Shown here: in pieces, positions 22,301 to 34,345 of the stretch
Position numbering within the stretch: position 1 is the stretch's first letter
Layout: every line of letters starts with the position of its first letter
Assembly (NCBI GenBank): GCA_004794655.1
Contig: SMMW01000046.1
Span: forward strand, 3,923,501-3,987,500
Origin: Marisa cornuarietis
Taxonomy: Eukaryota > Mollusca > Gastropoda > Architaenioglossa > Ampullariidae
Direction: 5' to 3'
DNA: 64,000 bases
Translations under genes and position numbers: made by a program
The notes under the pieces: generated by a model
Told to the model about the DNA's origin: nothing
What the model saw: the letters and a program-made list of their open reading frames with translations, nothing else
Databases searched by the model: none

Positions 22301-22420
22301 TTTTTGAGTTTAATGTCTAAAGACAATTACAGATTTGCTTAACGTTTCAGACAGTGTGAGTCACAATGACCTGAAAGATCTGACTTTTGATCAAATGCTG
22401 TGCACCTCGGCAACAGTAGG
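19381..22420. other. Intergenic DNA upstream of DNAJC4
   Basis: AT-rich sequence without a recognised gene. A GA/TA microsatellite lies at 20346-20366. Just after it, 20380-20465 contains GTTCAAATCCCGGGCG, a box B-like motif that may be a very degenerate tRNA-type repeat. The 200-300 bases before 22421 should contain the DNAJC4 promoter, but I see no core promoter motif I would defend. Confidence 0.45.
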
Positions 22421-25234
22421 ATGCGATGGTCCCAGCTTGCATATGTTCCAGTTTTTTCTGGTAGTTTATTATGTCAGCAGTGCAGGGCATGGCTTACTGC
22501 AGTAGGAATCAGGTAATACATATTAGTGTAGCAGTACAATGGTTTGTGATGTTTTGGGCAAACATTACATTACAAGGTTAACATGTGTTGTGATGATTTA
22601 AGTTTGAAATAACAACAGGGATTGTGATAATATGTTGCTGGGAGTGTGAATGCATCGGGTTTATATACTAGAATCTTTAAATTATATTGGTTATTATCTC
22701 AATTTCAGATATGTTTCACAGTCGCATTATGAAATAATGGGCTTGGAAAAGTCTGCATCACAAAAAGAGATTCGAGATGCATTCTTGTCACTTTCAAAAC
22801 AAGTAAATATGACTTTCATCATCACCAGTAAAGCGTACTACTAATTTTATTATATGAAACTTCAAGGAATCTCTTCATTGTGTTTGATTATTTTGTTTCT
22901 TATATGGATACATAATAACATATGTCAGAGTTGTTTCATGAGTACTTTCCTGTCTTGCATTTATTGCATTTATTTGTTTGAAGAACTATGCATACATTAA
23001 TATTGTTCTTTCTGACCTCATTACTTTAATTATGCTCATGTCAGTCTGCTTTTCTTCTAAAATTAATTTTTGGTTCTAAAAGGTAAGGGGGTGGGATTGG
23101 CCAAGCCTGCAACTAAGGCTATATCACAGCAAGACTGCCAGGCCTGTAAATAGGTCTAAAAGGGAAAAAAAGGACACAAAGATAGGAGATTAGAAGAAAA
23201 AAAGAAGGGATCTGATTGCATAACTAATTCCCTGTTTTTGGTTGTAGATGTGAATTGATGACATGTTCTGAATTCCTTTTACAGATTTGACCTTTTCTGT
23301 GTATCTTTCTTTAGCTTCATCCAGATATGAATGCAGATCCAAAAAATCATGAAAGATTTGTCCGTCTTAATGAAGCATATACTGTATTGAGTAAGCCTAC
23401 TGAACGCAGAGAGTATGATCTAAGTTTGGCTGCTCGCATCTACATGGAGCAGCAGATGAGAAATGCATCCTCCTCACATGTACACGGATCATCAGCTTGG
23501 CCTGGGAGCAACTTTCACCACAGGTTAGTCACATCTTTTGGTTCTTCAAATGTATGTTATAAGTAGACTTGAAGGCTTGATTATCTAAGCAAGGATTCTG
23601 AATAGGTTACTTTTTTCTGATGAATATTCATATATATTCACTTTAGCTATGCTATCTGTGATATAGCCTTAGTTACTGGGACGGCATGAAATACCAATTT
23701 CCTTACCCTAACCCTTGGCTATGCTATTGTTTGTTATATGTTGTGTGATAAACCTACCCAGATCTGGTTTCTGTAGCTGGGGTCACATTTATTTCTGACA
23801 GATCACGGGGGCAATAAGTGGTGTTAGATTGTGGTTCCTGCTGCTATATAGTATATATGAAATAGATGAATTTTTTATGGCTTTCGGGAAGGGTAGTAAC
23901 TGGAATGACTTTCTTACTTGGTCTTCAATAGTAAGGTGTAAGTTAGTCATTTTGATGTTTTACGGAGACCACTTAACACTTATTTACTTATCACTTGGCA
24001 TGCTTTACAAGCTACAGAATTAATGTTAAAGTGTTGGGTTAAACATGCAGTTTCCATAGTGAAATGTGATAGTGGCATAAATGTTGGCTTACTACACAGT
24101 GAAGCTTTAGGAGAATAATGTTTTATCTAAAGTAGTAATTGAAAATAATTCTTTTGTAGATTTTGACTTATTTTGTACTTATTACGTGAATATCTGACAG
24201 CGAAAATGTAGACCAGCAGAGGTTTTGGGATGAAACAATCTGGACCATGCGCAACCAAGCACGAGACAAGGAATTTGAGAACAAACCATATTATGGTTTT
24301 GGCAGAATAACACGTCTTCCTAACAGCTACATAGTCATAGGATGTTTCCTACTCATGGTCACTGGAGTTATCGTGCATTATTTTGTCTTCAGGTAAGTAC
24401 ATTATTGGCTTAAATTTTTTTTTAAATAATACAAGCATTCATATGACCAAAATGTAGAATTGTATGTACAGTTATGTGGTATTTATGTCTATTTGTGTGT
24501 GTTGTAAACAGAAAGTCTCGAGAAGTGCACAAAGCAGCGTTGGATGAAAAAGACAAAAAGTACTTTTCTCATTTAGCCAAGGCCAGAGCATTTGCACGGT
24601 ATGTTGCTAGTTTTATAATTAACTGCAATAGTTTCTGATAGAAAGATCATTTTGTTAGGGGTCCTTTTAATTATACAGTGCACGCAGAAAACAAGGAGAA
24701 TTTTGATTGCCTTCCTTCGAACAAAAAGGAAGTAAATTTTTGTTTATAAATGCCATGTATCTATATTGGCAGTTCCACTGTTTTGCTTTGAGTGTGTCAT
24801 GACAAGCTCATGGTTTTATTTTTGTTTCAAATTCTTGAGTGTATTTTTATGTAAAAACATTTCTTGCATTAGTAACACATTTGTACACTTTTGAAAACTG
24901 GTGAGCTTTACATCTGCCACCATGTGGTCATCTTGATTTTTTTGTGTGTTGCAGGCACATTCCATATTGCAGTTTCCTCAAATTGCTTTCATGCCTTGCT
25001 AGTTTATAATTCACACATATGTTCTAAAATAAGATCTTTTGCATATATGCTGCATATCTTGTGAATCATTAGTGTGTAATATTAACATTTAATGGTCCTA
25101 TAATCTGCAGTTCTCATGGCAACCATCTACAATTACAAATTCTTAAGGCTAAAGTGAACAAGACACCATTAGAAGTTGAAGGTATTTCTCCAGATGCTGT
25201 GAAGGAGGTTTTTGTTATTGATAAAAAGAAGTGA
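22421..25234 (+). CDS. DNAJC4: DnaJ homolog subfamily C member 4 (membrane J-protein)
   Basis: Six coding exons: 22421-22512, 22709-22802, 23315-23523, 24201-24392, 24512-24598 and 25111-25234. All introns are GT-AG, phases agree, and the product is 265 residues against about 241 in human. Residues 1-30 are basic and hydrophobic without acids, like an organelle-targeting leader. The J domain spans about 37-98, with YEIMGLEKSASQKEIRDAF, the HPD motif at 64-66 that stimulates Hsp70 ATPase, and the helix ending EREYD-like (ERREYD). A single membrane segment lies at about 175-195, followed by FRKSREVHKAALDEKDK, a match to the human post-membrane region. It probably recruits Hsp70 at an inner-cell membrane; the exact membrane is not certain. 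Introns 2 and 3 hold SINE fragments. The first exon rests on frame, phase and leader character. Confidence 0.9.
23095..23157 (-). repeat. SINE S1 3' fragment in DNAJC4 intron 2
   Basis: The minus strand reads TTTACAGGCCTGGCAGTC, GATATAGCCTTAGTTG, matching the 3' half of 19204-19380. Confidence 0.7.
23657..23704 (+). repeat. SINE S1 3' fragment in DNAJC4 intron 3
   Basis: GTGATATAGCCTTAGTTACT followed by GGCATGAAATACCAATTTCC matches the end of the S1 family. Confidence 0.6.
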
Positions 25235-25314
25235 GAATATTGAGGTAAGGACTGCTTATAAGATTAAATGTTATCCAGTTACAGCTTTTTCTCATAATGT
25301 GTATACTGTATAAT

Positions 25315-25546
25315 TGTGGTAGAGGGTGGCTTAAAGGCCAGTTGAAGGCCGGTTAGGTGGCAGCGCTGGGCACTAGTGCTGATTGGCACGCAAGCTTGTG
25401 TTGTCCAGATGGGGCAGGGGAGGCAACAAGGAGACAGACACGGGCTGCACCCAACTTCCCACTATGCGGACCCCCAGCAGCACAGTTGGTGCTATCCTCT
25501 AATAGAGTCTGGCACCTAACTGGCCTTCAAGCCACCCTTTACCACA
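25315..25546. mobile_element. Small inverted-repeat element (MITE-like) after DNAJC4
   Basis: The left end reads TGTGGTAGAGGGTGGCTT and the right end is its inverse with one mismatch (AAGCCACCCTTTACCACA). The inverted match continues inward through AAGGCCRGTTAGGTG. A GC-rich middle without coding potential separates the arms. It is about 232 bp long. No clear target duplication is visible, so the superfamily is open. It lies within 100 bases of the DNAJC4 stop and may be in the transcript. Confidence 0.65.
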
Positions 25547-28500
25547 TAAAAGTAAAAACACAAAACAAAACAAAGAAGCAAAAAAAAAAAAAGACAAAAC
25601 AAATATAGCTGGGCAGAATATCTGCTGAGAATGAGGCATGGGTAATAATGCATGTGTGTGTGTGTATATATGTGTGTGTGTGTGTGTGTTCAAATTAGTA
25701 ATGACATCTCTTTACACCTGTGTAAGGAAATATATTGTGTATCTTTCCTTCCCATGTGCAGGTTATAACATGAAATGAGTAGACAGGATTGCCATCTCCA
25801 CAATTCAGCTGCAGATATTTTTCTAAAAATACTCAGTTTTTATTTTTCTCGTGGACATAATTTAATTGCTTTAAATCATTAAACACGGTGGTTATGTGCA
25901 TCAGTTTCTACATTCATATGAAATGCTGCACAAGGTGACTTTCACATATATTAAGTTTCACTATTTATCAGTCATTAAATGAAAATCAGAAACGGGATAA
26001 ACGATACAGTGGATTTGCTTTTGTTTATTGAAGTACTTTTTCTAATTTTTAAGAAACTTTGGCATTAGCATGCTGCTACTTGTAAATATGTAAATTTTAA
26101 AGAAAAAGTGGCTGATGGTGGAGAAGAATAAAAAAACTACATTGATACATGCTTTTTTTTGGTTGTTTAGTGTGTTAAAGGATAAATATAACTTTCTAAA
26201 CTGTTATAGTAAAACATTTGAAGGCCTAGGAGAATTTAAGGAAAATTTAAACTCAACACATTTAATTAAATACACACAGCATATCACTGTCCATCCATCA
26301 TGGTCATCCTGGCATTATGTCAAGATAGTCTCCAGGTTATGAATGAATTATGTGTCTGAGTCTGTCTTCCTCATTTCTGTATTTAATATACAGCACATAC
26401 ATACATGTACAATTTCTCTTTAGCATTAGTCATTTATTTTTCTATGCACAGAAAATATTTCAGAAACACTTCCACATACCATATAGGATCTTAAAGATGG
26501 CAATACTAGTGTAACAAATTTCTACATTTGTTACTGCAAACCATTTGCCTGCAACTCGGACTTCTGGATTAACAGGCCTTGTGGCAGTTTGTTCCTAAGT
26601 ATGGATGTTTGTAACTCAGATGGTGTTAACCAGACACTGCCTGTACTCCACTTGTTAAAGATTACAATCAGTCTATCCACACCTTTTTTTTTTTTATAGT
26701 CTAGTGCTATTTTACAAAAATTCCAGTTTTTCTGAGAGAAGTGCTATATGAATCCATTGTCACTTACTGTGTGAATAAAAATTAATTCAGTTTGTAGCAA
26801 AAAGATGGCAACAACACAAATGGGATTAGATGGAACTTGCTCAAAGCCCCCCTAAGTTAAACCTTATAACTATAACAGCTCGATTGTATAAGGTGATGAA
26901 ATATCTTGAGGGAATAACACTTATTTTCTGTAGCTGTGCTGATTTTCCTATACATTCATTTTTTTAAAAATTGTTGAGCTAAGTCTGCATGATTATAACT
27001 AAAATGATGCAAAACTTCTGGTGAATCATTATTTTTCAAAGGAATATCTTTCCAATAAACCCAATGACCTCGGATCCTATTTTTCCTTTCTTACGATTGT
27101 GTTAATCTGAATTTGTAAGATATTTACTAATTGAAAAATCAGAACAAAAGAGGTGATATGAAAAGTTTAATTGACCAGTGAAGACTTCCAAATACCTTTC
27201 CAGCAGGAATGTATGTACAAGTAGATGAATGGCAAGTACATACAAAAAATTTGCGAATAGCATGATTCGACTCTGACCATTAAAACATGGTAGACTGCAG
27301 AAATGCTGTACATCAATAGCAAGAGATAACAACAGAATTCTATTTAAGAACAATATATACTGTGTAAATAAAATAATTCAGCTTGTAGCAAAACAACAGC
27401 AGCTGTGGCAGCAACAGCAAATAGGATTAGGTGAACTTACTCTAACCCCAATTAAGCTTTTTGACTATAGAGTATATTAACAGCTTGATTTTATGTTAGA
27501 TGATTGGGCCATTAATTTGATGAGTCTAGAAAGATAAAATGCTGTCAGCACCATAATTCTCATCTGGATTTATAGGATGAAAGTATGCCTAATAGGGGCA
27601 CAATGAGAACGGTACAATCAAGAACTTAAGTGGTCCATGCAGTTTTTTTTTTTTCTAAAATGTCTAAAGAGACATAATCTAGAAAATTAGGTGCTGCTGT
27701 CTGTAACTGAAGTGTTGTAATGCTTCATGCATTACCTTGACCACTTAAAACTACTTTGGACAGCTTGCACACAGACTATACAAAATTGTAAATACATTCT
27801 TGTTTACAGTTTTATCTCAAGTTATGTTTATCTGCAATGCTGGGTGTTCTGCTTTAGAAAAAGAATACAGTGATTCAAGGTGACTCTTCTTGAGAAAAAA
27901 TTTTCAAACAATTGTATGTCTTCTTATTGAAAATGTTGATATTTTATTGATAATGTTACATTTCAATATTTTCAGTCAACACAAACAAATGTTATAGCAT
28001 CATCTTTTAATTGAAAAACTGATGGGACAGAAGGTGTCTTAAAATAAGCTGGACAGTAATATCCCAAGAAATATTTCATAAACTCTATAATTCAAATAAT
28101 TTTAGCGGCACACTTGTTACACATTCAGCTGGAAAATAAATGCTAAAACAGAACTTACTTTAGACCACATTGGAGTTTATTTGTTGAAAAATGACAAAAA
28201 AACGGGGCCTGGATCAGAACTAGTTGTCATGTGACCTTTGGCCATTTCATGTTAATGTAATAGTAGTCAGAAATAGCTTGGGTTTAGTGGGTTAAACTAA
28301 TATTAATTTTAATCTGCATGGTTGTTTCGCGAAATAAAGGCATGTTTGTAATGATTAAACATCCTCGTTGAACTTTATTGACTAAAAAATATTCTGGCTT
28401 TACAAGTTCAAAAAAGAACTGACTCTGGTGGCAGATGTGATTTTAATAAAGATTGAAATTTGATGCTAACAAGGTAAAGTGAGAAAAAAATTATGCAGTA

Positions 28501-28655
28501 TCAATAATTATAACAATATCAATCTTGTGGATTGTTTACTTCATCTGTTAACAATTCCTGCACTACAAGGAACTTCATGACCATGTTCAAAAGTCAGAAG
28601 CATCAGTCAAGACAAAAACTGAATTCCCTACACCCCCAAATCCTTCAGCTTATTC
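25547..28655. other. Interval between the convergent gene 3' ends
   Basis: AT-rich DNA with a GT tract near 25650-25690. A possible acceptor (CTTCCCATGTGCAG) at about 25762 could pair with the GAG/GTAAGG at 25241-25246 to form a 3' UTR intron of DNAJC4. A minus-strand AATAAA equivalent (TTTATT at 28374-28379) could be the CutA poly(A) signal. No further gene is recognised. Two segments near 26770-26860 and 27360-27470 resemble each other (a GTAGCAAAA run, an ATAGGATTAG-type run, then CTTGCTC or CTTACTCTAA). Confidence 0.4.
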
Positions 28656-31600
28656 TCATTTTTGCCCAGCCATGGTAACATCTGAAATCCATTTGAGATA
28701 TGGTGGATTTCCATTGTCAATCTGCAATGTAAAGAAATAGTGATCAACTGTGACATTGCAGGTTTTTTTTTTAAAGATATGCGTTCATCAGCAGATTCTG
28801 CAAAGAAAATATTAAAACGTCCCTCCCACATCTGTGCCAGATGTCCATTTACCCAGCAGCATGTTCTATGATATCTGAAGTCCACAAACACAATATTAAC
28901 TTCAATCATGTAGTGTTATGAAAATATTGCTTTGTAACACACTTGATTGTCACTACTATGATAATTTTTGGATGAATAATGATTAGTTTTTATGAAATAT
29001 ACTGGTAACAATTATAGTCAGCAACATAATACATTGTTCTTTATGTTTTACTGACAAATAGGTTTCACTTTAGAGTTTATAATCATTAATTTGAGCATAC
29101 ACTGCAGATCTGATGCCATGATGAGTTCATGTGGGTGGAGTTGGTAACTGTAACACTTGTGATTTTGTCACAGTGTACAGTCAGCTTTTCGTAAATAATA
29201 CTTCATTTTCTCCTATCTCAGTTGGAAGTCTGCTCCGTAGGTACATCTGTACCAAGATTTATTCAGAGAAACTCAATTTGTGCATTAGACATGCTGGACA
29301 TGCTCATATGACAGGAACTTTCAAGAACTGCTACCTGCCCAGCCTCTTAAAAATACTTGTACTCACTAATCTCTCTCATTTTTCATTGAATAATCTTTGA
29401 TACCCTGTTCAGGTGGCATATCATGCTGGTCATGGCACTGAGACTATTCTTCAGCTTCTCAGTGGTATTCTATAATCTTCAAATGTTGGTGGACTGCTAG
29501 TTCTTCTCTTGGACAATTCAGCTACCATCATGGTGTTCTGCTTCCTCACCTTGAGACTGAGTATTCATTCCACAGCACTTCAGTGGATTTATTTCTATTT
29601 GCAGGATTGTTTTCAGTATGTGTTGGTCAACAACACTTCATCAGCTCCAACTTCATGGCTTGGTTCTAGGACCAGTTTTGTTCATCATGTATATGTCAAT
29701 GCTGTTTACAGTCATCAAATAGCATGTAGTTCATTGTCATCTCTTTGCTGATGACACAGAATTAAAACAATCATGCAAGCCATCCAACATTCAAGTGTTG
29801 ACACACATATGGGTTGCCCTTCTCTCTGTGGTATGCATCAAATGGAATAAATTCAGCAGAAACTCTCCTTTTTTTTTCAAAACACATCAATGTCAACCTT
29901 GCTCTCCTTTAACGATGAAGCTGTGTTGGCTTCCTATATCTGACCTTATCAAATACAGCGGTGCTTGTATCGGCTATCCAATTATCACTGGTACAGCTCC
30001 TAGTCACCCTTCTACTCTGGTTTCTTGCTGTTCTTCCATGGACAGTGTAGGTCACTTCAAGCAAGTGTCATTCCCATGGACAACATTCCTGTCTGCACTA
30101 TGGACCTCAGTTTTGGAATTCTCTGCCATTCAATGTTAGACACTCCTTTTCTTCCTCAGCATTCAAATTTCGCTTGAAAAGATATTTGCTCAGAATGTAC
30201 TACTTTTAATGTGTCATCATTTGGTTTCATCTCATTTCACTGGATGTAGTTGAATACTGGTTTTCATACCTCAATGGTGGGTTGTTCATCTTGTTTTCTG
30301 AATGTTGTGCACGACTGAATAAATAATATAGTTTTCTATTTATATATATATAGGTATCTTACAAATTATTATTATTATATAAAATGCCTACTGACAACAA
30401 TAACATAGTTCTTTTTTTTTAGTACTAACCTTGGCAGAAATAACTTCTGCAACAGAGTATGGATGATTTTTTCTAAAAAAAAGAAACATATCATGACAGA
30501 TTAACAAATTTCATATTTTTTTATCTATGTGGGTATGTTGATTATTGAATGTTTCTCCATTTACAAAACTATTTAAATAAATGCCTGTATTTTTACTCTA
30601 ATAAATGTATGTCAATCATGTAGCAACAACCATTTAACAAATGAGCCCATAAAATCACATTCATTTCCGCCTGTAACTGATACTGGAGTTGTAGGGGAGA
30701 CAACCTAAATGTTCAACAGGCTTGCAGATAACCGTTAAAATTGCCTGATGTGTATGCCATCTCACCTCACAAAGTCAGACACGGCATCTACTTTTGATGT
30801 TATTGTCTTTATCATCTGTTGAAAAGAAAAATATTGATCATTTTATTGATCTGTACAAAATTTAGCAAAATTTTTTTCTATATGTCTAGGAAAAATAAAT
30901 TCTAAACAGGTTTAAGGTATTTTTCACTAGAAAATTTTAACATTACAATGTCTCTGTTAGTAATTTATCTGTTATTTTTCTTTTAAGGGTAACAAAATAT
31001 TTCCATTGTGAATTCTTACTGAATGGTCCTTTAGTTATCTTCCTCCTTAAAAAAGTGACCACAAAAGTATGTTACATTTTAGACAGGATTATCTTAACAT
31101 ATGAGAGGAATATAAGACACATATACAGCTGATTTTCAATACCATGAAGTGTTAATGTTTTTATTTGACTGAATAATAAAGAGATTGCAGAAATTACAGA
31201 ATGACAACATCATACCAGCAGAAGCTCTGAATCTTCCTCAATCTTTCCTTCCCATTCATATCTGCAAAATAATATTTCACTGCTTGGGAAATCTTTCGCA
31301 GGCATAAACCATAGACGATGGCACATTTTGTGAGTTAAATATTTAGTACATGCAAAATGTCTTTCTCAGGACTGTACTTTTTCTCATTTCCATTAACATC
31401 TGCAAGTCACATAGTGACAAAGTCACTGTTGGGATTCAATGTTTTTAGATTTGATATGGCTATGGAACATCGATTTAGAAAAAATGTTCGTTTATTTATG
31501 CCTTTAATCAAATAGAGAAGGGGTTTGCAGGAAATTAGGTGTGATCAGACAACACAGTTATCAATAATAGTATTACTAACCTTCTGTGTGCAACAGAATC

Positions 31601-33458
31601 ATACATTTAACTTATAACTAGCTTGCTGGCATGAAAAATGCATAACACATAAATTTCTAAACTTAATATTTAAAAAAAAAGATTTAATCAGGGTTGAGGT
31701 GTATAGGAACATACACTGATGTAATTCCTGGGATGATGTTGACACAAGCAACAAGTTTCTCACTGACCAGACCACTGTTAAAAAAAAACAAACAAACTGA
31801 ACTTGAAATACCATTAGACAAATGATTAAAATTAGTAATGTAAATGTCTTTGACAATGCTTATGTGCAAGTAGATGAATGTGCCTTCATGTAAATACCTA
31901 TTTAGTGAAATGTTAATTTTTGTTGGGGTGACCATACCCTGGTGGTTAGTGTGCTTAACTGTAGAACAGATCATAGATCTGATGCCTGCTCAGGTTGTGA
32001 CTGATAAACTCCCATTGCCCACCCAACAGCTTAAGCAGCAATAGGTATTTGAGTTTTTAGGAAAGGTAAAGAGGGGGTGGGAGAGGAAAGGGTTGTCTCC
32101 ACCTGCCATATGTCATGTCCTTGACATAGTGAACCCCCATGTGCTCACCATCCCTTTGTAGATTTTCAAAGAAAATAAATAGTGGAAACAGGACTCTACA
32201 ATAATGTAATAATATAATTTGTATAAGTCTAATAGTAGCGATAAGGTACACTTGATAAGTTTCAAAATGGGAAGAGTGCAGTAGCATATTGCATTTTAAT
32301 GTCAAAGAAAGAAATGTAGTTGTGAAATGGTGGGAACAATTCCCATAACAGGAAAAAAATATTATTAACAATGTGTTATTTTATTATATATGCTTACTGT
32401 GCAATTTTCTTTGCCACCTCTATGTTCGGCACTGTAACAAATGCCATTGAGGCACTGCCTGAAATGTAGGGCTCAGCCATTGTTGTGAATGCTCTCCGCA
32501 AGAAGGTGCACAACACTGGCATGAAATACAGGCTCACCCCAACCTATTTCAAGTAAACAAAAACAATGATAATGATGCACACAACAATGATATGAGAATA
32601 TTGTTGGAGGTAGACTGAATCCTTTATTTATACATTCATATCTATGTGCTTTACATTTTGATAATCCTATGTGTTTGTTAGTGTTATTTTATCAGATCAA
32701 GTTGCATGAAATCAGGCTGCCATGGTCTAGAGCTATGCCTGGTGCATATAAAAATCACTCAAATGTTGGAGAAAAATATTACATTTCACTTACATTCTAG
32801 TGCTGGATTGTTCATACATTTATCTCTTTTTCAGTACATAAAAAATACGTGAGCAATTTTATGTGTGGAATAGATTTTATGAAACGTTCGTGAACCTTAG
32901 CAAAGGGAGAATCTACTGCTTTCATGAAAGTTGTCACCTGCTGAGTAAAAAAATTAGTCTACTACTCCCCGACCGACCTTTCTTGGTACACCTCGATTTC
33001 ACAAACTACTGGTTTGGCTGTCCAGCATGCAAGAGTACAGATCGAATGTTCGTAATCCCGAATGACTAGAATTAGTAGAAATCGACAAAAAGTTGAGTAG
33101 ATCGGCACTGAGTAGTGAGTATTTATGACATTAAAAACAGTGCGAAAATAATTTTTAAAAAGCAATTGTCTCCATGACAGTGCTATAAAAACTAGATGCA
33201 ATATAAGCAGCGAAATAATAATTTAGTTGCGCTTTTGTCTATTGCCACCAACGAAAACAGAAACAAAGCTTGGTCCTAAGAGTTCGTTGATGGCACAAAA
33301 GTATGATCTTCACGATGATATGGAAGAAATGAGTAAGTGAGAGGGAGAGCGAACGTAAGAGAGGAATACTAAGTTTTTTTTCTGTGGCCGGCACTTACAA
33401 AAATAAAAAGTATTAGAGGAAAAATACCCCGAACACTACTGTCGTACACAAGGACCAT
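28656..33458 (-). CDS. CUTA: CutA-family protein (divalent-ion tolerance homologue)
   Basis: Seven coding exons in transcript order: 33458-33399, 32543-32398, 31774-31715, 31261-31216, 30815-30766, 30472-30430 and 28721-28656. All are GT-AG and phase-consistent; the product is 156 residues. Residues 11-31 form a hydrophobic signal-anchor-like segment, then MPVLCTFLRRAF resembles the second start of human CUTA. The CutA1 fold follows: MAFVTVPNIEVAKKIA (53-68), LVACVNIIPGITSVYEWEGK (76-95), IEEDSE (96-101), MIKT (105-108), HPYSVAEVI (124-132) and NPPYLKWI (140-147). CutA proteins form trimers; bacterial members affect copper tolerance and the mammalian one is linked to acetylcholinesterase anchoring. 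HPYS replaces the usual HPYE, and ISAKIDNGN replaces a usual LP-containing loop. It converges with DNAJC4. A dead LINE fills the last intron. Confidence 0.93.
29131..30340 (+). pseudogene. Decayed CR1/L2-type LINE reverse transcriptase in a CutA intron
   Basis: On the strand opposite the gene, degenerate frames carry reverse transcriptase marks: LVLGPVLFIMY near 29660-29690, then FADDTEL at about 29745-29765 (the catalytic F/YADD box). Near 30120-30200 comes LPFN-like and HSNF-like text with LEKIF, resembling the C-terminal FKSRLKTHLF signature of CR1/L2 LINEs. Stops and frameshifts separate the blocks. It ends in TATATATATA at about 30340-30351, consistent with a short-repeat tail. The first part (29131-29500) is assigned by continuity only. 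Confidence 0.7.
31925..32170 (+). repeat. Possible tRNA-derived SINE in a CutA intron
   Basis: TGACCATACCCTGGTGGTTA followed by GTGTGCTTAACTG resembles a tRNA-like head with a box A. The body has CTCAGGTTGTGACTG, a GGAAAGGTAAAGAGG stretch and GCTCACCATCCC. It is similar in plan to family S3 (36925) but much diverged. The box B is poor, so the call is tentative. Confidence 0.4.
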
Positions 33459-33950
33459 CAACCCGGTCTATGAAGTTGTCTCCCTTCTCATTGAGTTTTG
33501 CTAGCGATGATATTATTGGACAGATTCCTCTAATGGCTGATCATTTTACTTCGCCAAATGTTACGAGTTTCCTCCCTTGGACCGCAGCGCCCTTGGCAAC
33601 GTCTCAGGTGAAACTAAACAGTAATTACGATGTCCCGATTTATGAGTTCTTGTGCATCTACTTTGTGCATTTGGTTTATTTATTTATTTTACACATTGTC
33701 AAGTGACTTAATAGTTATGTTTCCTGTCGAATTTTTAAACTCTTGCAATGCCCAACTATATTTGTCTATAGAACAGAGGGTGCCACTAAGGCGTGAGCCT
33801 ATGATATGGTCACTCCATCATCTTTTCGATTTAGCAGTCGCACTGTGTGACATGCCCTTCAAATATTGCGATCATATAGGTGCATCATAAACAAAGAGTG
33901 CTGTGTTCCAAATAATCTGGTGAAGCTAAGAATGGCCCAGAGAGTGCACG
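33459..33950. promoter_or_regulatory. Upstream region of CutA; possible promoter
   Basis: This lies directly 5' of the CutA start codon (the gene reads leftward). A plus-strand frame from 33470 reads like protein for about 46 codons and meets a weak donor (CAG/GTGAAA at 33608). Its ATG is only 12 bases from the CutA ATG, so I treat the stretch mainly as CutA 5' UTR and promoter. I see no TATA box. Confidence 0.35.
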
Positions 33951-34054
33951 AAATTACTAGGAAACAGCAAACAGAGCCAAAACTGCCAAACCCATAGCAT
34001 AATCAGTCATCCAATCAAAGTGATACTGAAAGTAATCCAGAATCGCAGTAACAC

Positions 34055-34345
34055 CACCACTGATCGAGGAACTGCTAGCAGAAGAACAGGCTGGCTTCAG
34101 ACCAGGTAGGAGCATTGCTGAACAGATCTTCCCTTGTCACATCATCATAGAAAAACATCTACATCGCCAGAACTCTTCCATGACTTCAGGGCATTTGACA
34201 GTCTGTGACGAATGGCTATGGCGAGTGATGCAAAAATTCAACACCAAAGAGGGCCTCGTTCAAATAATCGAAGCGCTGTACAAGAGCTCGGTGAACGAAA
34301 CCTTCCTTTCAATCATTACGTTAAAAAACAACAACTGTGAAGCCT
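34055..34345 (+). pseudogene. LINE reverse transcriptase fragment
   Basis: Broken frames contain EEQAGFRPG-like text (AEEQAGFRPGRS, 34078-34112), AEQIF and a HIIIEKHLHRQN segment. A degraded D/FDR-type region leads to EWLWRVM, FNTKEGLVQIIEALYKSS at about 34237-34295. This is the finger-palm part of a non-LTR reverse transcriptase; the catalytic YADD box is not present. The 5' and 3' limits are unclear. Confidence 0.65.

Noticed and set aside
29509..30139. Plus-strand host gene between CutA exons
   Set aside because: Its recognisable parts are reverse transcriptase motifs with stops and shifts, so it is a dead LINE.
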